Position numbers and translations under genes: made by a program. Below, in pieces: positions 53,901 through 64,000 of a DNA stretch of 64,000 nucleotides; within the stretch, counting starts at the first letter, position 1, and each line of letters begins with the position of its first letter. Origin of the DNA: Chamaea fasciata (Eukaryota; Chordata; Aves; Passeriformes; Sylviidae). Under the pieces are notes generated by a model. That model was not told where the DNA came from, ran no database searches, and saw only the letters and a list, made by a program, of their open reading frames with translations. The stretch spans positions 16,125,679 to 16,189,678 of the forward strand of contig JARCOQ010000012.1 in assembly GCA_029207755.1 (NCBI GenBank), read 5' to 3'.

Positions 53901-56900
53901 AATTTTTCGAGTCCATCTCTGTGGTATTGCAATAAAGAGCACATGTAACATTACCAATGAATTAAACCAATAATATTTTTGACATACTAACTTATCTGAA
54001 TACAGGAAAGCCAGACTTACCTAGGGGAAAATGAGAAAAATGAGTGTCTCTAGGAAGGAAGATAAGGCTGCTTTTTGATGGTAGGAAATGTGCTGAACTG
54101 TAGTCAACACAGACTTTTCTTCCTCATGATGAGGATATCTCAAAGCCAAAATGCAACCAATAAAGCTTGTTCTTTTTCTGTGGATTATCCTTGATCTGAA
54201 TAAACACAAAGCATTTATTTTGGCTTGCAATTGTGAAGGCCTATTAAGTCATTGATTGCCATGGGGCACTTCAAATATGCTTCTGCTTCCATCCACTACT
54301 GGTTTGGTTGTGGTTTAGCCTGTGATTGCTTTCAAATGTGTCTCATAAGCAGACCTCTTTTGAAAAGTGTTGTTTTAAAAGGCTGAATTATTTTAAAAGA
54401 AAGTCTTCCCTCAAAATGAGCATATATTTTGGATGGCACAAAGTCATACTGCATGGAAGAATAATGGAATACTAGATTACTGCCTTAAATTAAAAATCAA
54501 ATCAAAGCCAGTGGAATTCCCTAATCTAATAAATTCCAGATATTCTGGATTGCTGAGGCCATAGTACTTGCAAAGTCCTTAAATAATGACTAATTAGAAG
54601 AAAAAAGTTGACAAATGGCACAGTATGAAGACGAGACAGAGAAGGTAGATTAGGGAAAGAAATAGTATTGAATGAACCTTAAAAGATTCTCCTTGGTGAA
54701 CATGTAGCTTACATTATCCACTGCACTTTTTAAGTGATTAAATATTTCTATCACAATAAAAAGAGCCAAGTGGTGATGGGTTAAATGAAAATAATGGTAA
54801 GAACATCAGTCTTGTTGCTGAATAGCTCCATTACATGTTTAATGACCTTGCACATGGTTTAATCCAGATTTGCAAATGGATTGGCTGTGTATCAGTTCCC
54901 AGTCAGGATCACAACACTGAGCTTTGTGCAGTTCCAGGTAAATGCAGGAAACAAAGCAGAACCACCTTATTGTGCAGGCTTTGTGTGAAGAATCAGCTGG
55001 GAATGGAAAAAAAAAACCCTTTTCTTGCTGCAGGAAAGGGAGGTGAGCGAGTTACAAACTCAGTGTCACGAGTTCTCTTACTGCCTTCTGTACTCAGCTA
55101 TGCCAAAGTGTGACAAATTCCAAACACAGAGAAGGCACAGTCCTTTCACTGTTTTATGTAGCAGGCAAGAGAATAGGAAAACAGGGAGAGCAGCAGTTCA
55201 GCAAGGGTGGGACCCCCAATGGACTCTGTCCACTAAGCAGTTCCACAAGATTCTGTGTCTGCTCTCACGAGTCACAAATTCTTTGTAGACATCACCAAAT
55301 GTGAGTAGGTATTTTAGAGTGCAGGTTAGCTTTTATTTAACCTGATGATGTTTCAAATTTGGATTATGTGGTTTAAAATATATTTTATCACAGGACTGAA
55401 CATAAGCCAATTTTATCTCAGCATTTTCTGGAATGCTGTATTTTTTTTTTTTTGAGGTTTCCTGAAATGTGGTTTCTTTTGCAAATTTAAAAAGTGTAGA
55501 AAGCCACATTCTTGATCTTCTTTTTAAGAATCAGATCCTATCAAATGTGTTTTTCTACCATAAATTCCCATGGGAATTGAAAATGCTTTGTTTCATTAAA
55601 ATATTTGTGCTAAGTATTTTTAAAAAATACCTTAATGTAGACAGATTTTTGTGCATTTATTTAGTATTTCTAATAGATCTTGTCAGACAGAAGAAATCAA
55701 TAAATATCATGTATTATACTAGTTGGGTTTAGCTTCTGAATAGCTCTTACTCAGCACAGATTATAAAAAGCCAGTGGCTGTTGAAAATGGATTGGTTCTG
55801 TTTGGTTGACTAAGATGGCAAAATATGCCAAAATAAGCACAAATTCTACTGGCACTACTAAATAGTTTTCTGTTTCTATTTGTCTCAAAAGCAACTAAAC
55901 ACTCCTCAGTTTTGCATCAAGAATTATTTGGATTGACTTCTGCTTCTTCAACTAGAAATACTTCCGTGCTCATAGTTTGATGTGAAATTGGGTTTTTTGG
56001 TGTGTCTTTTTAATATCACTTTATGTTTAATGAGATTTGTGTAGAATTCAGGGGAAAAGTGCCTCCTCAGATGTTTAAGTGGAAAAGACTATAAACTTTG
56101 TGAGAATACAAGGAAAAAAAATGAGACGTTGTTAACTTAGGTGGTGCCTGACATGTTCACCAAGTCTTACTATCACACTATTTTTATTTAATTCCACAAA
56201 TGTAGACCAAGTGTGTCCTGTCCTTTTCTGGAACTGGGAGGTGGGAGAGGGGTATGTGACCTCTCTTTTTATTAGTCTGAGTTTCCACTTGTGTAGGATG
56301 CAAAGAGAGAAGGTCTCATGGCCATCTCATGGTCTGTGGCCACAGGGAGGATAGCTGATGCACTGTCTTTGATGTTTGATGTTAGTTCATTTTCCCCATC
56401 CTACACAGTTGGATCAATTGTGTTTTATCAATCATCCTGAAATAGCTGTTTGCGAGATTATAACACCCTTGGCTGGAGCAGTGAATAATGCTGCCTCCCA
56501 CTTCTTGATTCCCTCCCTGCTCTCTCCAGCTTAAAAGTCATGTGTTGGTCTCCATTGCACACACCCTTGGTGTGCTAAGGAAAGAGCTTTGTGCACACAA
56601 CCTTCCCTGGCATTTAGAGAAGCTGTGAGGTGCAGGGTAAGTTCCTCAGCTCCCTGTGCTCCAAGTGAGCAGGTACAATGGCAGCTCAGGCTGGATACGG
56701 AATCCATGGAGATGAGCAGCAGTGTTGGCTTTCAGCAAGTTTTCCCAAAGCTTTCCAAATTCAGTATGTTCAGAAAGCCTTTACTGGAGCTTAGCTGTGA
56801 TCCTAAGGTAGATCATTCCCATAACAATTCCATATGCACAGCCAGGCTCCTGATTGTGTCTCATTCTCTGAGCTGTCAGCAAAGCTGCTGGAGGATATTC

Positions 56901-57095
56901 CTGTGTTACTGTGTTCTGTGCTTCGGAGTCCCACATCTCTGTGCTGCCCCAGGCTGAGTCCTTTTCGGACCAAACCAGCAGGGAGGATTGTTTGGGGAGT
57001 TTTTATGAAGTACAGGCTGCAGATTCTCCCCCAGTGCTGGAGTCCTGAGGCAGCTGCGGTCGTGTGGGGAGAAGGGTTTTTAAGCAGAGCACAGG
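46926..57095. other. Gene-poor AT-rich stretch
   Basis: No gene recognised. It contains an A/C-rich low-complexity run at about 47,555-47,612 and a 30-nt poly(T). The longest open frame (142 codons, plus, 51,840-52,268) has no family resemblance. A moderately GC-rich block at 52,380-52,800 might be an unnamed old repeat. Confidence 0.5.
50915..50944. repeat. Poly(T) run (30 T)
   Basis: Uninterrupted 30-nt T homopolymer, the longest in the window. It could be the reverse-complemented tail of a retrocopied RNA, but no retrocopy was recognised beside it. Confidence 0.9.
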
Positions 57096-57290
57096 ACCAC
57101 AGAATCATTTTGGGTCGGAAAAGACCTTGAGTGCCCTTGTCACCCAGCACAGAGCACTGAGGGCCATGTCCAGTTGTTCCTTGCACACATTAGTAGCGGT
57201 TCCAGGCAATCCATCCCAGTGACTCAGTGTCACTGGAGTGGCACGACTGGAGTTTGCTTTGAGATGCTCCTTCCAGAGCCAGGGTCAGCT
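57096..57290 (-). mobile_element. CR1 LINE fragment
   Basis: The plus strand starts CACAGAATCATTTTGGGTCG then GAAAAGACCTTGAG, the reverse complement of the CR1 3' terminus, and continues with a diverged block including ACCCAGCACAGAGCACTGAG and GGGCCATGTCC. It is a minus-strand, 5'-truncated copy. Confidence 0.8.
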
Positions 57291-58307
57291 GACATCTGTA
57301 CCGTTGTTCTTCTTACTGTGACCTGATTCTGACCAAAACTGTATTGAAATAGTATTGAAATATCCAAAACTCTAGGATGTGCTGCTTACAATAGCAGAGG
57401 AGCTGACTCAAAGATGTAGGAGGTCTGCTCCAGTTCTTTGTTTCTACCAAAACCCCAATTGCTGAGTTCAGGAATTGGCTCAGTTTCTGTTAGAGGAATG
57501 CTGAAGGCCCTTGAGAAGCTGCAGTACCCTTGGGGAGGCCTGGTGACATATGTGGATGTTAGTGCCCCCCAGAAGGCATTGAGAAGTCATCATTGATTAA
57601 GTATGTGAGTGTCCTGGGAAGGGCTTACACTGAAATCTGTGTAAAAGTAACAGAGCAGAAAAAAATCTGTTGGAAACCACCACTTAGGAATTATCTGTAA
57701 AATACAACTATTGCAGCTGTTGTTTGTGGTGTTTAGATGCTGATGGCCATGTGCTGTTTAGGAAGAAGTTTCACCACTTTTGGTCTAAAAATATTTAAAA
57801 AATGAAATTATATTCTGCACATGAGCAAAAAAAAAATAGGCTGATCCCAGGAAAGACGGTTATATATTACAGTTTATATTTCACATCTGTACCTCTCTTA
57901 AGACAGTTGCAGAAAATGCTATTGGAAATGACAGAAAATGTAAGATTATGCAGAATTTAAAGCATACTGATTTAATTGTCAATTTGGTATTTAATAGAAG
58001 AAAGGGGGAAACATACTTCTGTAGACCTTGAGTATTTGTGACAGCACACACATTAATTATTGTCAGTTTTTGCAATTGGAGAAGATAAAAATCTGTATTT
58101 CAAGTAGTTTTAAAGTTTCCCAGAAGTCTGGTTTTAACCAATTTTATTTGACTTTCCATTAACGACTAAGAAGAACACACATGCAAAACTTGCAATGTTA
58201 ACTGGGAGTGTTTTCAAATATCCCAGAGGACGGGATGAGAAAAGCTATGTGGGAAAACATTGCACAGTATTTGTTAAAAAAGAAAGGCTTCCCTCAGTGT
58301 CGCCAGA
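57291..58307. other. No gene recognised
   Basis: AT-rich sequence between a CR1 fragment and an LTR-like element. Nothing recognised. Confidence 0.5.
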
Positions 58308-58602
58308 GTATCACACTTTGGGACATGAAAGAATGAGGCAGGCAGCAAGAAGGTCAGCAGGAAAGTTTTATATTTAATTTTCTGACTACATCTTTTATAC
58401 AGTCCTTTCAGAAGGCACAAGATTGGTTACATAGGTTTGCTACCTCTTTGACTTTGTTGGTGAAGACCACTATCAGTCACTTTTCTCTTTCCAGAGAAGA
58501 GATATGTAAACAAAGAGATAATTCAAAACATATGCATTGTTTTCTTGAAGCTGCGTAAGAACAAAATGCAAACCCTGAAAAGCAAGCAAAGTTAAAACAA
58601 CA
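58308..58602 (-). mobile_element. Probable LTR fragment, ERVK-like
   Basis: Read on the minus strand it begins TGTTGTTTTAACTTTGCTTG, carries TATAAAA at 58,393-58,399 and an ATTAAA poly(A) signal just downstream, which is LTR architecture. The general sequence recalls songbird ERVK LTRs. Flanks CCAGAG (left) and CCAGTG (right) could be a decayed 6-bp duplication, but the left terminus is not a clean CA. Borders are therefore approximate. Confidence 0.4.
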
Positions 58603-61600
58603 CCAGTGTGTTCCCCAGCAGCAGCAGCAGCAGCTCCTTCCTAGTCTGATCCTGTCAGGTGTGCTGGAGGAGGCTCGTGGCCAGGGGCTGGCTGCACTCC
58701 ACGCCTCTCCAGCAGCCCTGGAACCACGCTTCCTTGCCAGCAAATTCCTTCTGCCATCCCGTGGGGAAGGAGGGAAGGAAGGGCCGTTAGAGGCAGGTGT
58801 GGCCCTGGGGTGTAACAGCCAGAATTCAGAGCCTCTCACAGTCCCATGACAATTCTGGGAACCCCGTGGGGCTCCCACCTGTTCCAAGGGGGGACAATGG
58901 TGGCTTACACTACTTCTGGTCCTTTCATTTCCCCTGGGGTGTGCCAAAGGGAGCGTGGGTGTCTGAATGTCTGGCTCTGTTTGTGGGTGGTTATGAGGTA
59001 TGGCATATTTTGGACGCATCCAACTAAACTGTTTATCTCCATGAGGAATTTTTAAAAAACAGCAGGAAAACAGGTAGAGAATTTGTTGGTCTAATTTGTT
59101 CCTTGATGAATCTAGGAGAAAAAAATTCGATGAATAGGGATAATTTGAAAATCAGATCCCTTTATGATTCAATAATCTTTCAGAGCTGTCATGTTTATAC
59201 AATCACACACAGAGAAAATGGCCAGAAGAAGGCATCACAAGAAATTATAGCTTTTCTAAACTTTTGTCTATGTGTACATATTCTGTTCAGTTTACTTTAG
59301 AAGTTGATGAACTCCAAATTTTTTCTATCCCTTGTTAGCACGATCCAGTCAGCTGTAGTAAATGGTAATCCTTGCTCTTAATCTGGAGAGACATATACTT
59401 GGAATTGAAGGAACAGAATTTCAATATCTGTGGTTTGGTGAGACATGAAATATAATCCAAATCCTCTTATTCAATTTACCTGGCTTGCTTTAAAACAATG
59501 ACATCTATTTTTGTCTTCAGACAGTTTTTCTGTGGAAAAAGTACTTGACGTAAGGTTGGTATTTATCTGAAAGCTGTTGTGTGATTATCCTCACATTCGG
59601 GACAACACACTGTAGATGAAGTGCTTCAGCTGAGCAGTTACTGCAGTTTATATCTCATAGATAATGCTTTCATAATGCTCCTGAAGGACTAGCTCCTCCA
59701 AACTGCTTGTGGTGACTTGCAATGCATTAGGGAGACAACACATTTGAACCCTCCCAGGCTTCTTGCTACCATATCAATAAATAATTGTCTAAGCAGAATT
59801 CACTTTATACTTCCTTTGCTTTATTACAGTTTTGTACATACATTTTTATCTGAGACATAGCTCGGCACCTTTTCTGAGTCCTCTCAGCTGCCTAAATTCA
59901 AGTATTTTGGGCCTCAATTTTCTCGATCTGCTCTCAGATAATGAACGTTCTGATGTCAACACAAACTGCTTGTACCTTTCTGCAGCTGTATTGAAATCTC
60001 TGTCCTTGCTGTTAATTGTGAGGCACCGTGTGCACATTGTGTTGTCTCTGTGCCTTCTCATATCCCTGTTTGGATTTGACTCTGTCCTTATTTCACCAGT
60101 TATCTTTTTCAGATTCCATCCAAGAGCTTCCAACACAGGAGGAAGTTACTGCAGATGGTAAATGCCAACACTGCCTTGCATCTCAGTTTCCAGACACATG
60201 GAGCAGCACTTGCCACATCTCCCTTTCTGGAACTGCCTGCCTGCAACTGGAGGCCTGAAAAGATACCTCCATTCTGCTCTGAGCAAGATTTGTTTGTGTG
60301 GGGAGTGGCAAAGGCACCAAGGGGAATCCTAATGGCTGCTTGTGGCAGAAATGGCTTCAGCAGTAGCAGGAGGGTGACAGGATCAATTCTGCCTGGCAGA
60401 GCATGGGAAGCTGAAGGGATGTGTGCAAGTGGCCTGGGGCAGTGTCAAAAAACAAGCGCATTTTAAAAAGGTGAAACATATGTGGCACAGTGCACAGGGT
60501 GCACTGAAGTATTTTCCCTCCAAATGAACATTTTTAATAAAAAAGAAAAAGACATTCTTGGAATTCAGGTATTTTATGGAAGCAGGAAAACTGTGGGTTG
60601 ATGGTCTGAGGGATGCTGAGAACTACAGAAGGTAGTTTTGATTTGAGAACAAGCCTTTATTTATCTGAAGTCTTTTGTTTCAAATTTTTCCTGTAGCCCT
60701 CGGCAGCTGAACATGTTCCCCCAGGAGTGACACATCACCTGGGAGGCTGGATTGCACTGGATGCACTAATTTTGCAAGGCACTTATCTCTAGGCTCTGCT
60801 TTGCTGTCCCTTCGGAAAACAGCTACCAAACATTGGCTGTAAGACCTTTAAGCTGCAAAGAAATCAGTTCTAACTCGTGCTGTTCCCATGTAGCTTGCAG
60901 AGATCTGAAGATGGGGGGGCCCAATCTGTGTATTGCTCCCCCACCACAAGTATCTGTGGTGAATCCCTGAATCTTGTAGTTAAGAAACTTGTGCCTTCAG
61001 TAAAAGTGCTCATTTAGCTGACTCAGACTTGTGGAACTAACACTAAATTAAACCCTAAGTTTGGGGGTAAAGCAGTTATTGAGGTACCACCCCTGGGACT
61101 CAGCAGCTTCTGGATTATTTCAAGAGGTGGGGTAGAAGGAGGCAAATGCAGTTCACCACTGACAGTGTAAGACGTCTCTTGGGAACATGCACTAAATGGG
61201 AACATATCCAGATGTTGGGCTCCCAGATGTGTCAGGCAATCATCCAATCAATCAGTTTGTGTAGCAGCAGGAACTGAAAGGCAAAGCCTATATATAACTG
61301 TGAGTTGGAAATTGAAATCCAGTGTGCTGTAAGGCACAGAGAGGGTCCTGTCAGTGCAGGGGACGCTGGCTGTGCCATGGCTGGGAAGCCAACACTGCCA
61401 GGCAGGGAAGGGAAGGCCAAATTCAGCTGCTCACTTGTGTGTTGATGTGTAACAACAGTAAACAGAAATGAGATGTGCACCACATGAATAGCCAACTTGC
61501 TGAAAATCAGATCCTTTCATTGTTTACAAACTGTGGCAGAATCACCAGAGATTAATGACATTTAGAAATCACCACTTCCACTCCGTATTTTTATAATTGC

Positions 61601-64000
61601 CTTTTTTTTTTTTTCTAATTTGTGTTTTCTTAACCCATTAGAGTCAATTCAATACGATACAAATACAAATACTTGTAGTTTAAACGATTTATAAACAAAA
61701 ATGAATGAGGGAAAAACATTATGGTACTTTCCTTGACCCAACATTTACACAGAAAGTTTTTTTTTATTTTGACATGACTAGACAGATACCAAATGCCAAA
61801 TGGTTTTAACTAACATCAATACACAATTAGCAGTCTTTGTAATTAATCAGGGCAGAAAATTGGAGACAAGGGGCCAACACAGGCCTCTCTCAGCCTTCAT
61901 GTCCACTCTGCAAAAGTATAAACTTTTTCCCTGCTCCTTGGACAATGTTCAAAATGGCTCCTGCACAATCCCAGGATGACAATGGCCATTGTTGCCATTC
62001 ATTCAGAGATCTGTCAGGCTTTGAAACCCTGTCATTAGTTATGTTCAAAGGCAGGAAATACTAATGAGGTTTGATTTCACCAGTCTCCGTGAGGCTCCTT
62101 GCGTATAATTCCCCTCACAAGATAAACTCACATTTTGTGTTTGTTTTGCGAAATATAAACTTGGATGTAAAACATGAGAGAACAGTAGCTGAGAGATGTT
62201 AACCTTAAACAGTCCTAAAACCGTGGTAAAAGTTCTCCAACAAAATCCTCAGCCCAGCCATATCACTGCAGCCTCTTCCTGTATGTATGTGATTTTAGGT
62301 CTTCAATGCGCCTGTTAAAAACACATTCTGTTTAAGAAACACTTTAGAGTCCTGGTATGATTTTATTTCAGTTTACGTATTTTATATTTTTTCTAGTACG
62401 AAGTATAAAACAAAAGCTATATTTTAATTATCTTGCCACTCATGGAATTAATTAAAAGGCACCAGAGTTCAGTCACCAAATCCTAGGATGTTTGCTTAAT
62501 TGAAATTTTACAAAAGACTTTTGCAGCAAATTACTGTATTCACAGCTGATCTATTGTGCTGTGCAGTTTTTTGTGTGAATCAGAAGATTTTCAGAATTCA
62601 AGTTTTTTCCTGTTTTTCCACTGATATTTCTAATGATCTTTCAGAATGACTCACTTATCACTCACCAGTGTGATGAAGCATTTAACATTCTGACTGCTAA
62701 TGTTTCCTAGTCCAATCAAAAAGGTCATAGAACAATACATTACTAAAAAGCACAGTGTAATGAGGTTACTTGCCATGTAAATTATAGCTGCTTGAGTTGA
62801 AATGAAGTTCTGTACTTAGACTGTTGTTCATGCAGTAGTCATTACATGTTTCTGAATTTCATCTTGTAAAATGTGGATTTACTGTGTTTTTAGTTGAATA
62901 GTTGAGGGATTTTTCATGTGGCTGGTCCTATTGCACAGATTTGGCTTTAAGCTGGGATCAGAAGAAAAAACATAATCATGTATAAGAATTAATTACAGCT
63001 TTAGTGGATAAGCTAACTTTAAAAGATACAGGCAAATCTGTACTCATCAAATAGTGACTTTTTTTCCAGCTTCTTTGTTGATTGTCTTTGTTGTGGGAAA
63101 GTATGAGAGATATTTCAGGAATGACAACCTGATTGCAAAGATAAGTACCAGAAAAGATTTGATCATGTCACTGATATTGATGGGAAAATATAACTTAGGT
63201 TTTCATGGGGATTGACTTGATGGGCAAGCTAAAGTGCATGTGTAAGGATTAGGCTTGTCAGTGGGAAACACTAAGTCTGGTCATTACAGTTAACTCATTT
63301 ATGCTACAAAGAGGCAAGGGAACATTTGTAAGTCTTTGGTCCTTGCTGAATAAAACTGAATTATTTCAGTCAAGCTGCCACCTCAGCTGTAAAATGTCAG
63401 AGCTATCAGATGGGAGCAGTGATTAGAGACTGCAGAATGACACAAATCCATCTGTGCCTTGGGTGCCAAGGAACCATTTGGATACTCTGCCCCAAGTCAT
63501 GAGACTAGCATAGAAATTATAATAATGAATAACACGGTTCCTTTTTCAAAGTTACTGAGGAAGTCAATGGTTGGTTTGTAACACTACATAGAAATAAAAA
63601 TAATTCGTTGGGGAAATTCATGGGTAAACTGTTTTTCTTCTTTACTCAAAGAACTGAAGAAAATTATTCTAACTGACCACTGGTCTGAGCGGTGAAGCAG
63701 AGACTGCAAAGTCCTTGTTGAAAGGTTTCAGTGCTTTTAAACCATCATTGAAATCTCCTCTCCACGGTCACTCCCAAAAAGTCAACCTGAGAAAAGAATC
63801 TCCAGTGTGCACCAACCCCCCTTTCCTAAGAGCTTCCTCTGCCTATCCAGCCAGTGCTTCCAGCTGATGCCCAGGTTCTGAAATCATCACTCCTAGCTTT
63901 TTTTTCTCTCTGGAAGGGAGACATCTGATAGTTTTCTTCTTAGTTGGCATAGGGTCTGCATTAAGGCAGTCTTCAACTTTCAGGTCTCTCAAAAACTCTT
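58603..64000. other. Gene-poor stretch to right edge
   Basis: No gene recognised. A GC-rich block at about 58,620-58,960 begins with (AGC)n and may be part of the same mobile element or flanking unique DNA. AT-rich sequence follows, including about 61,980-62,170, which has the even, repeat-free look of a possible conserved noncoding element; this is a guess. Confidence 0.4.

Overview
The window looks like nuclear DNA of a songbird (passerine). It combines a vertebrate motile-cilia gene split into small GT-AG exons, CR1 LINE 3' ends, a tRNA-Ile-derived SINE with a CR1-type tail (the zebra finch TguSINE1 kind), short endogenous-retrovirus LTRs and CpG islands in an otherwise AT-rich background. 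No bacterial, plasmid, CRISPR or operon features are present.

Region 1 (1-12,165, minus strand) is the 5' part of HYDIN, the giant ASH-domain protein of the ciliary central-pair apparatus. Sixteen coding exons can be placed, all with GT-AG borders and agreeing reading phase. Together they total 2,307 nt, or the first 769 codons, with no stop or frameshift. The gene runs off the left edge of the window.

Region 2 (12,166-14,560) is the HYDIN 5' intron and CpG-island promoter. The island holds a G-rich 7-bp-based tandem array and an X-box-like (RFX) motif. The noncoding first exon is only inferred.

Region 3 (14,560-18,090) holds a second GC-rich island with a CTCF-type motif, an LTR-like TATA/AATAAA pair on the minus strand, a tRNA-Ile SINE and a CR1 3' end.

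Region 4 (18,090-45,580) is mostly AT-rich DNA without a gene I can recognise. It holds a solo ERVL-like LTR (28,269-28,816), a minus-strand stretch that reads like decayed coding sequence (29,614-31,993), CR1 scraps, a perfect 14-bp hairpin and a clean solo LTR with target-site duplication (42,750-43,196).

Region 5 (45,584-46,111) is a compact composite: 141 nt of pure pyrimidine, then a CTCF-type motif, then four near-identical 53-bp GC-rich repeats in a CpG island.

Region 6 (46,112-64,000) is again gene-poor, with a truncated SINE, a CR1 fragment, one probable LTR and simple repeats.

The only confident gene is HYDIN. The upstream 47 kb may be intergenic, regulatory or intronic to a gene whose exons I cannot see. 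Exon borders and repeat classes were assigned by eye, from family knowledge and splice signals, without database searches.
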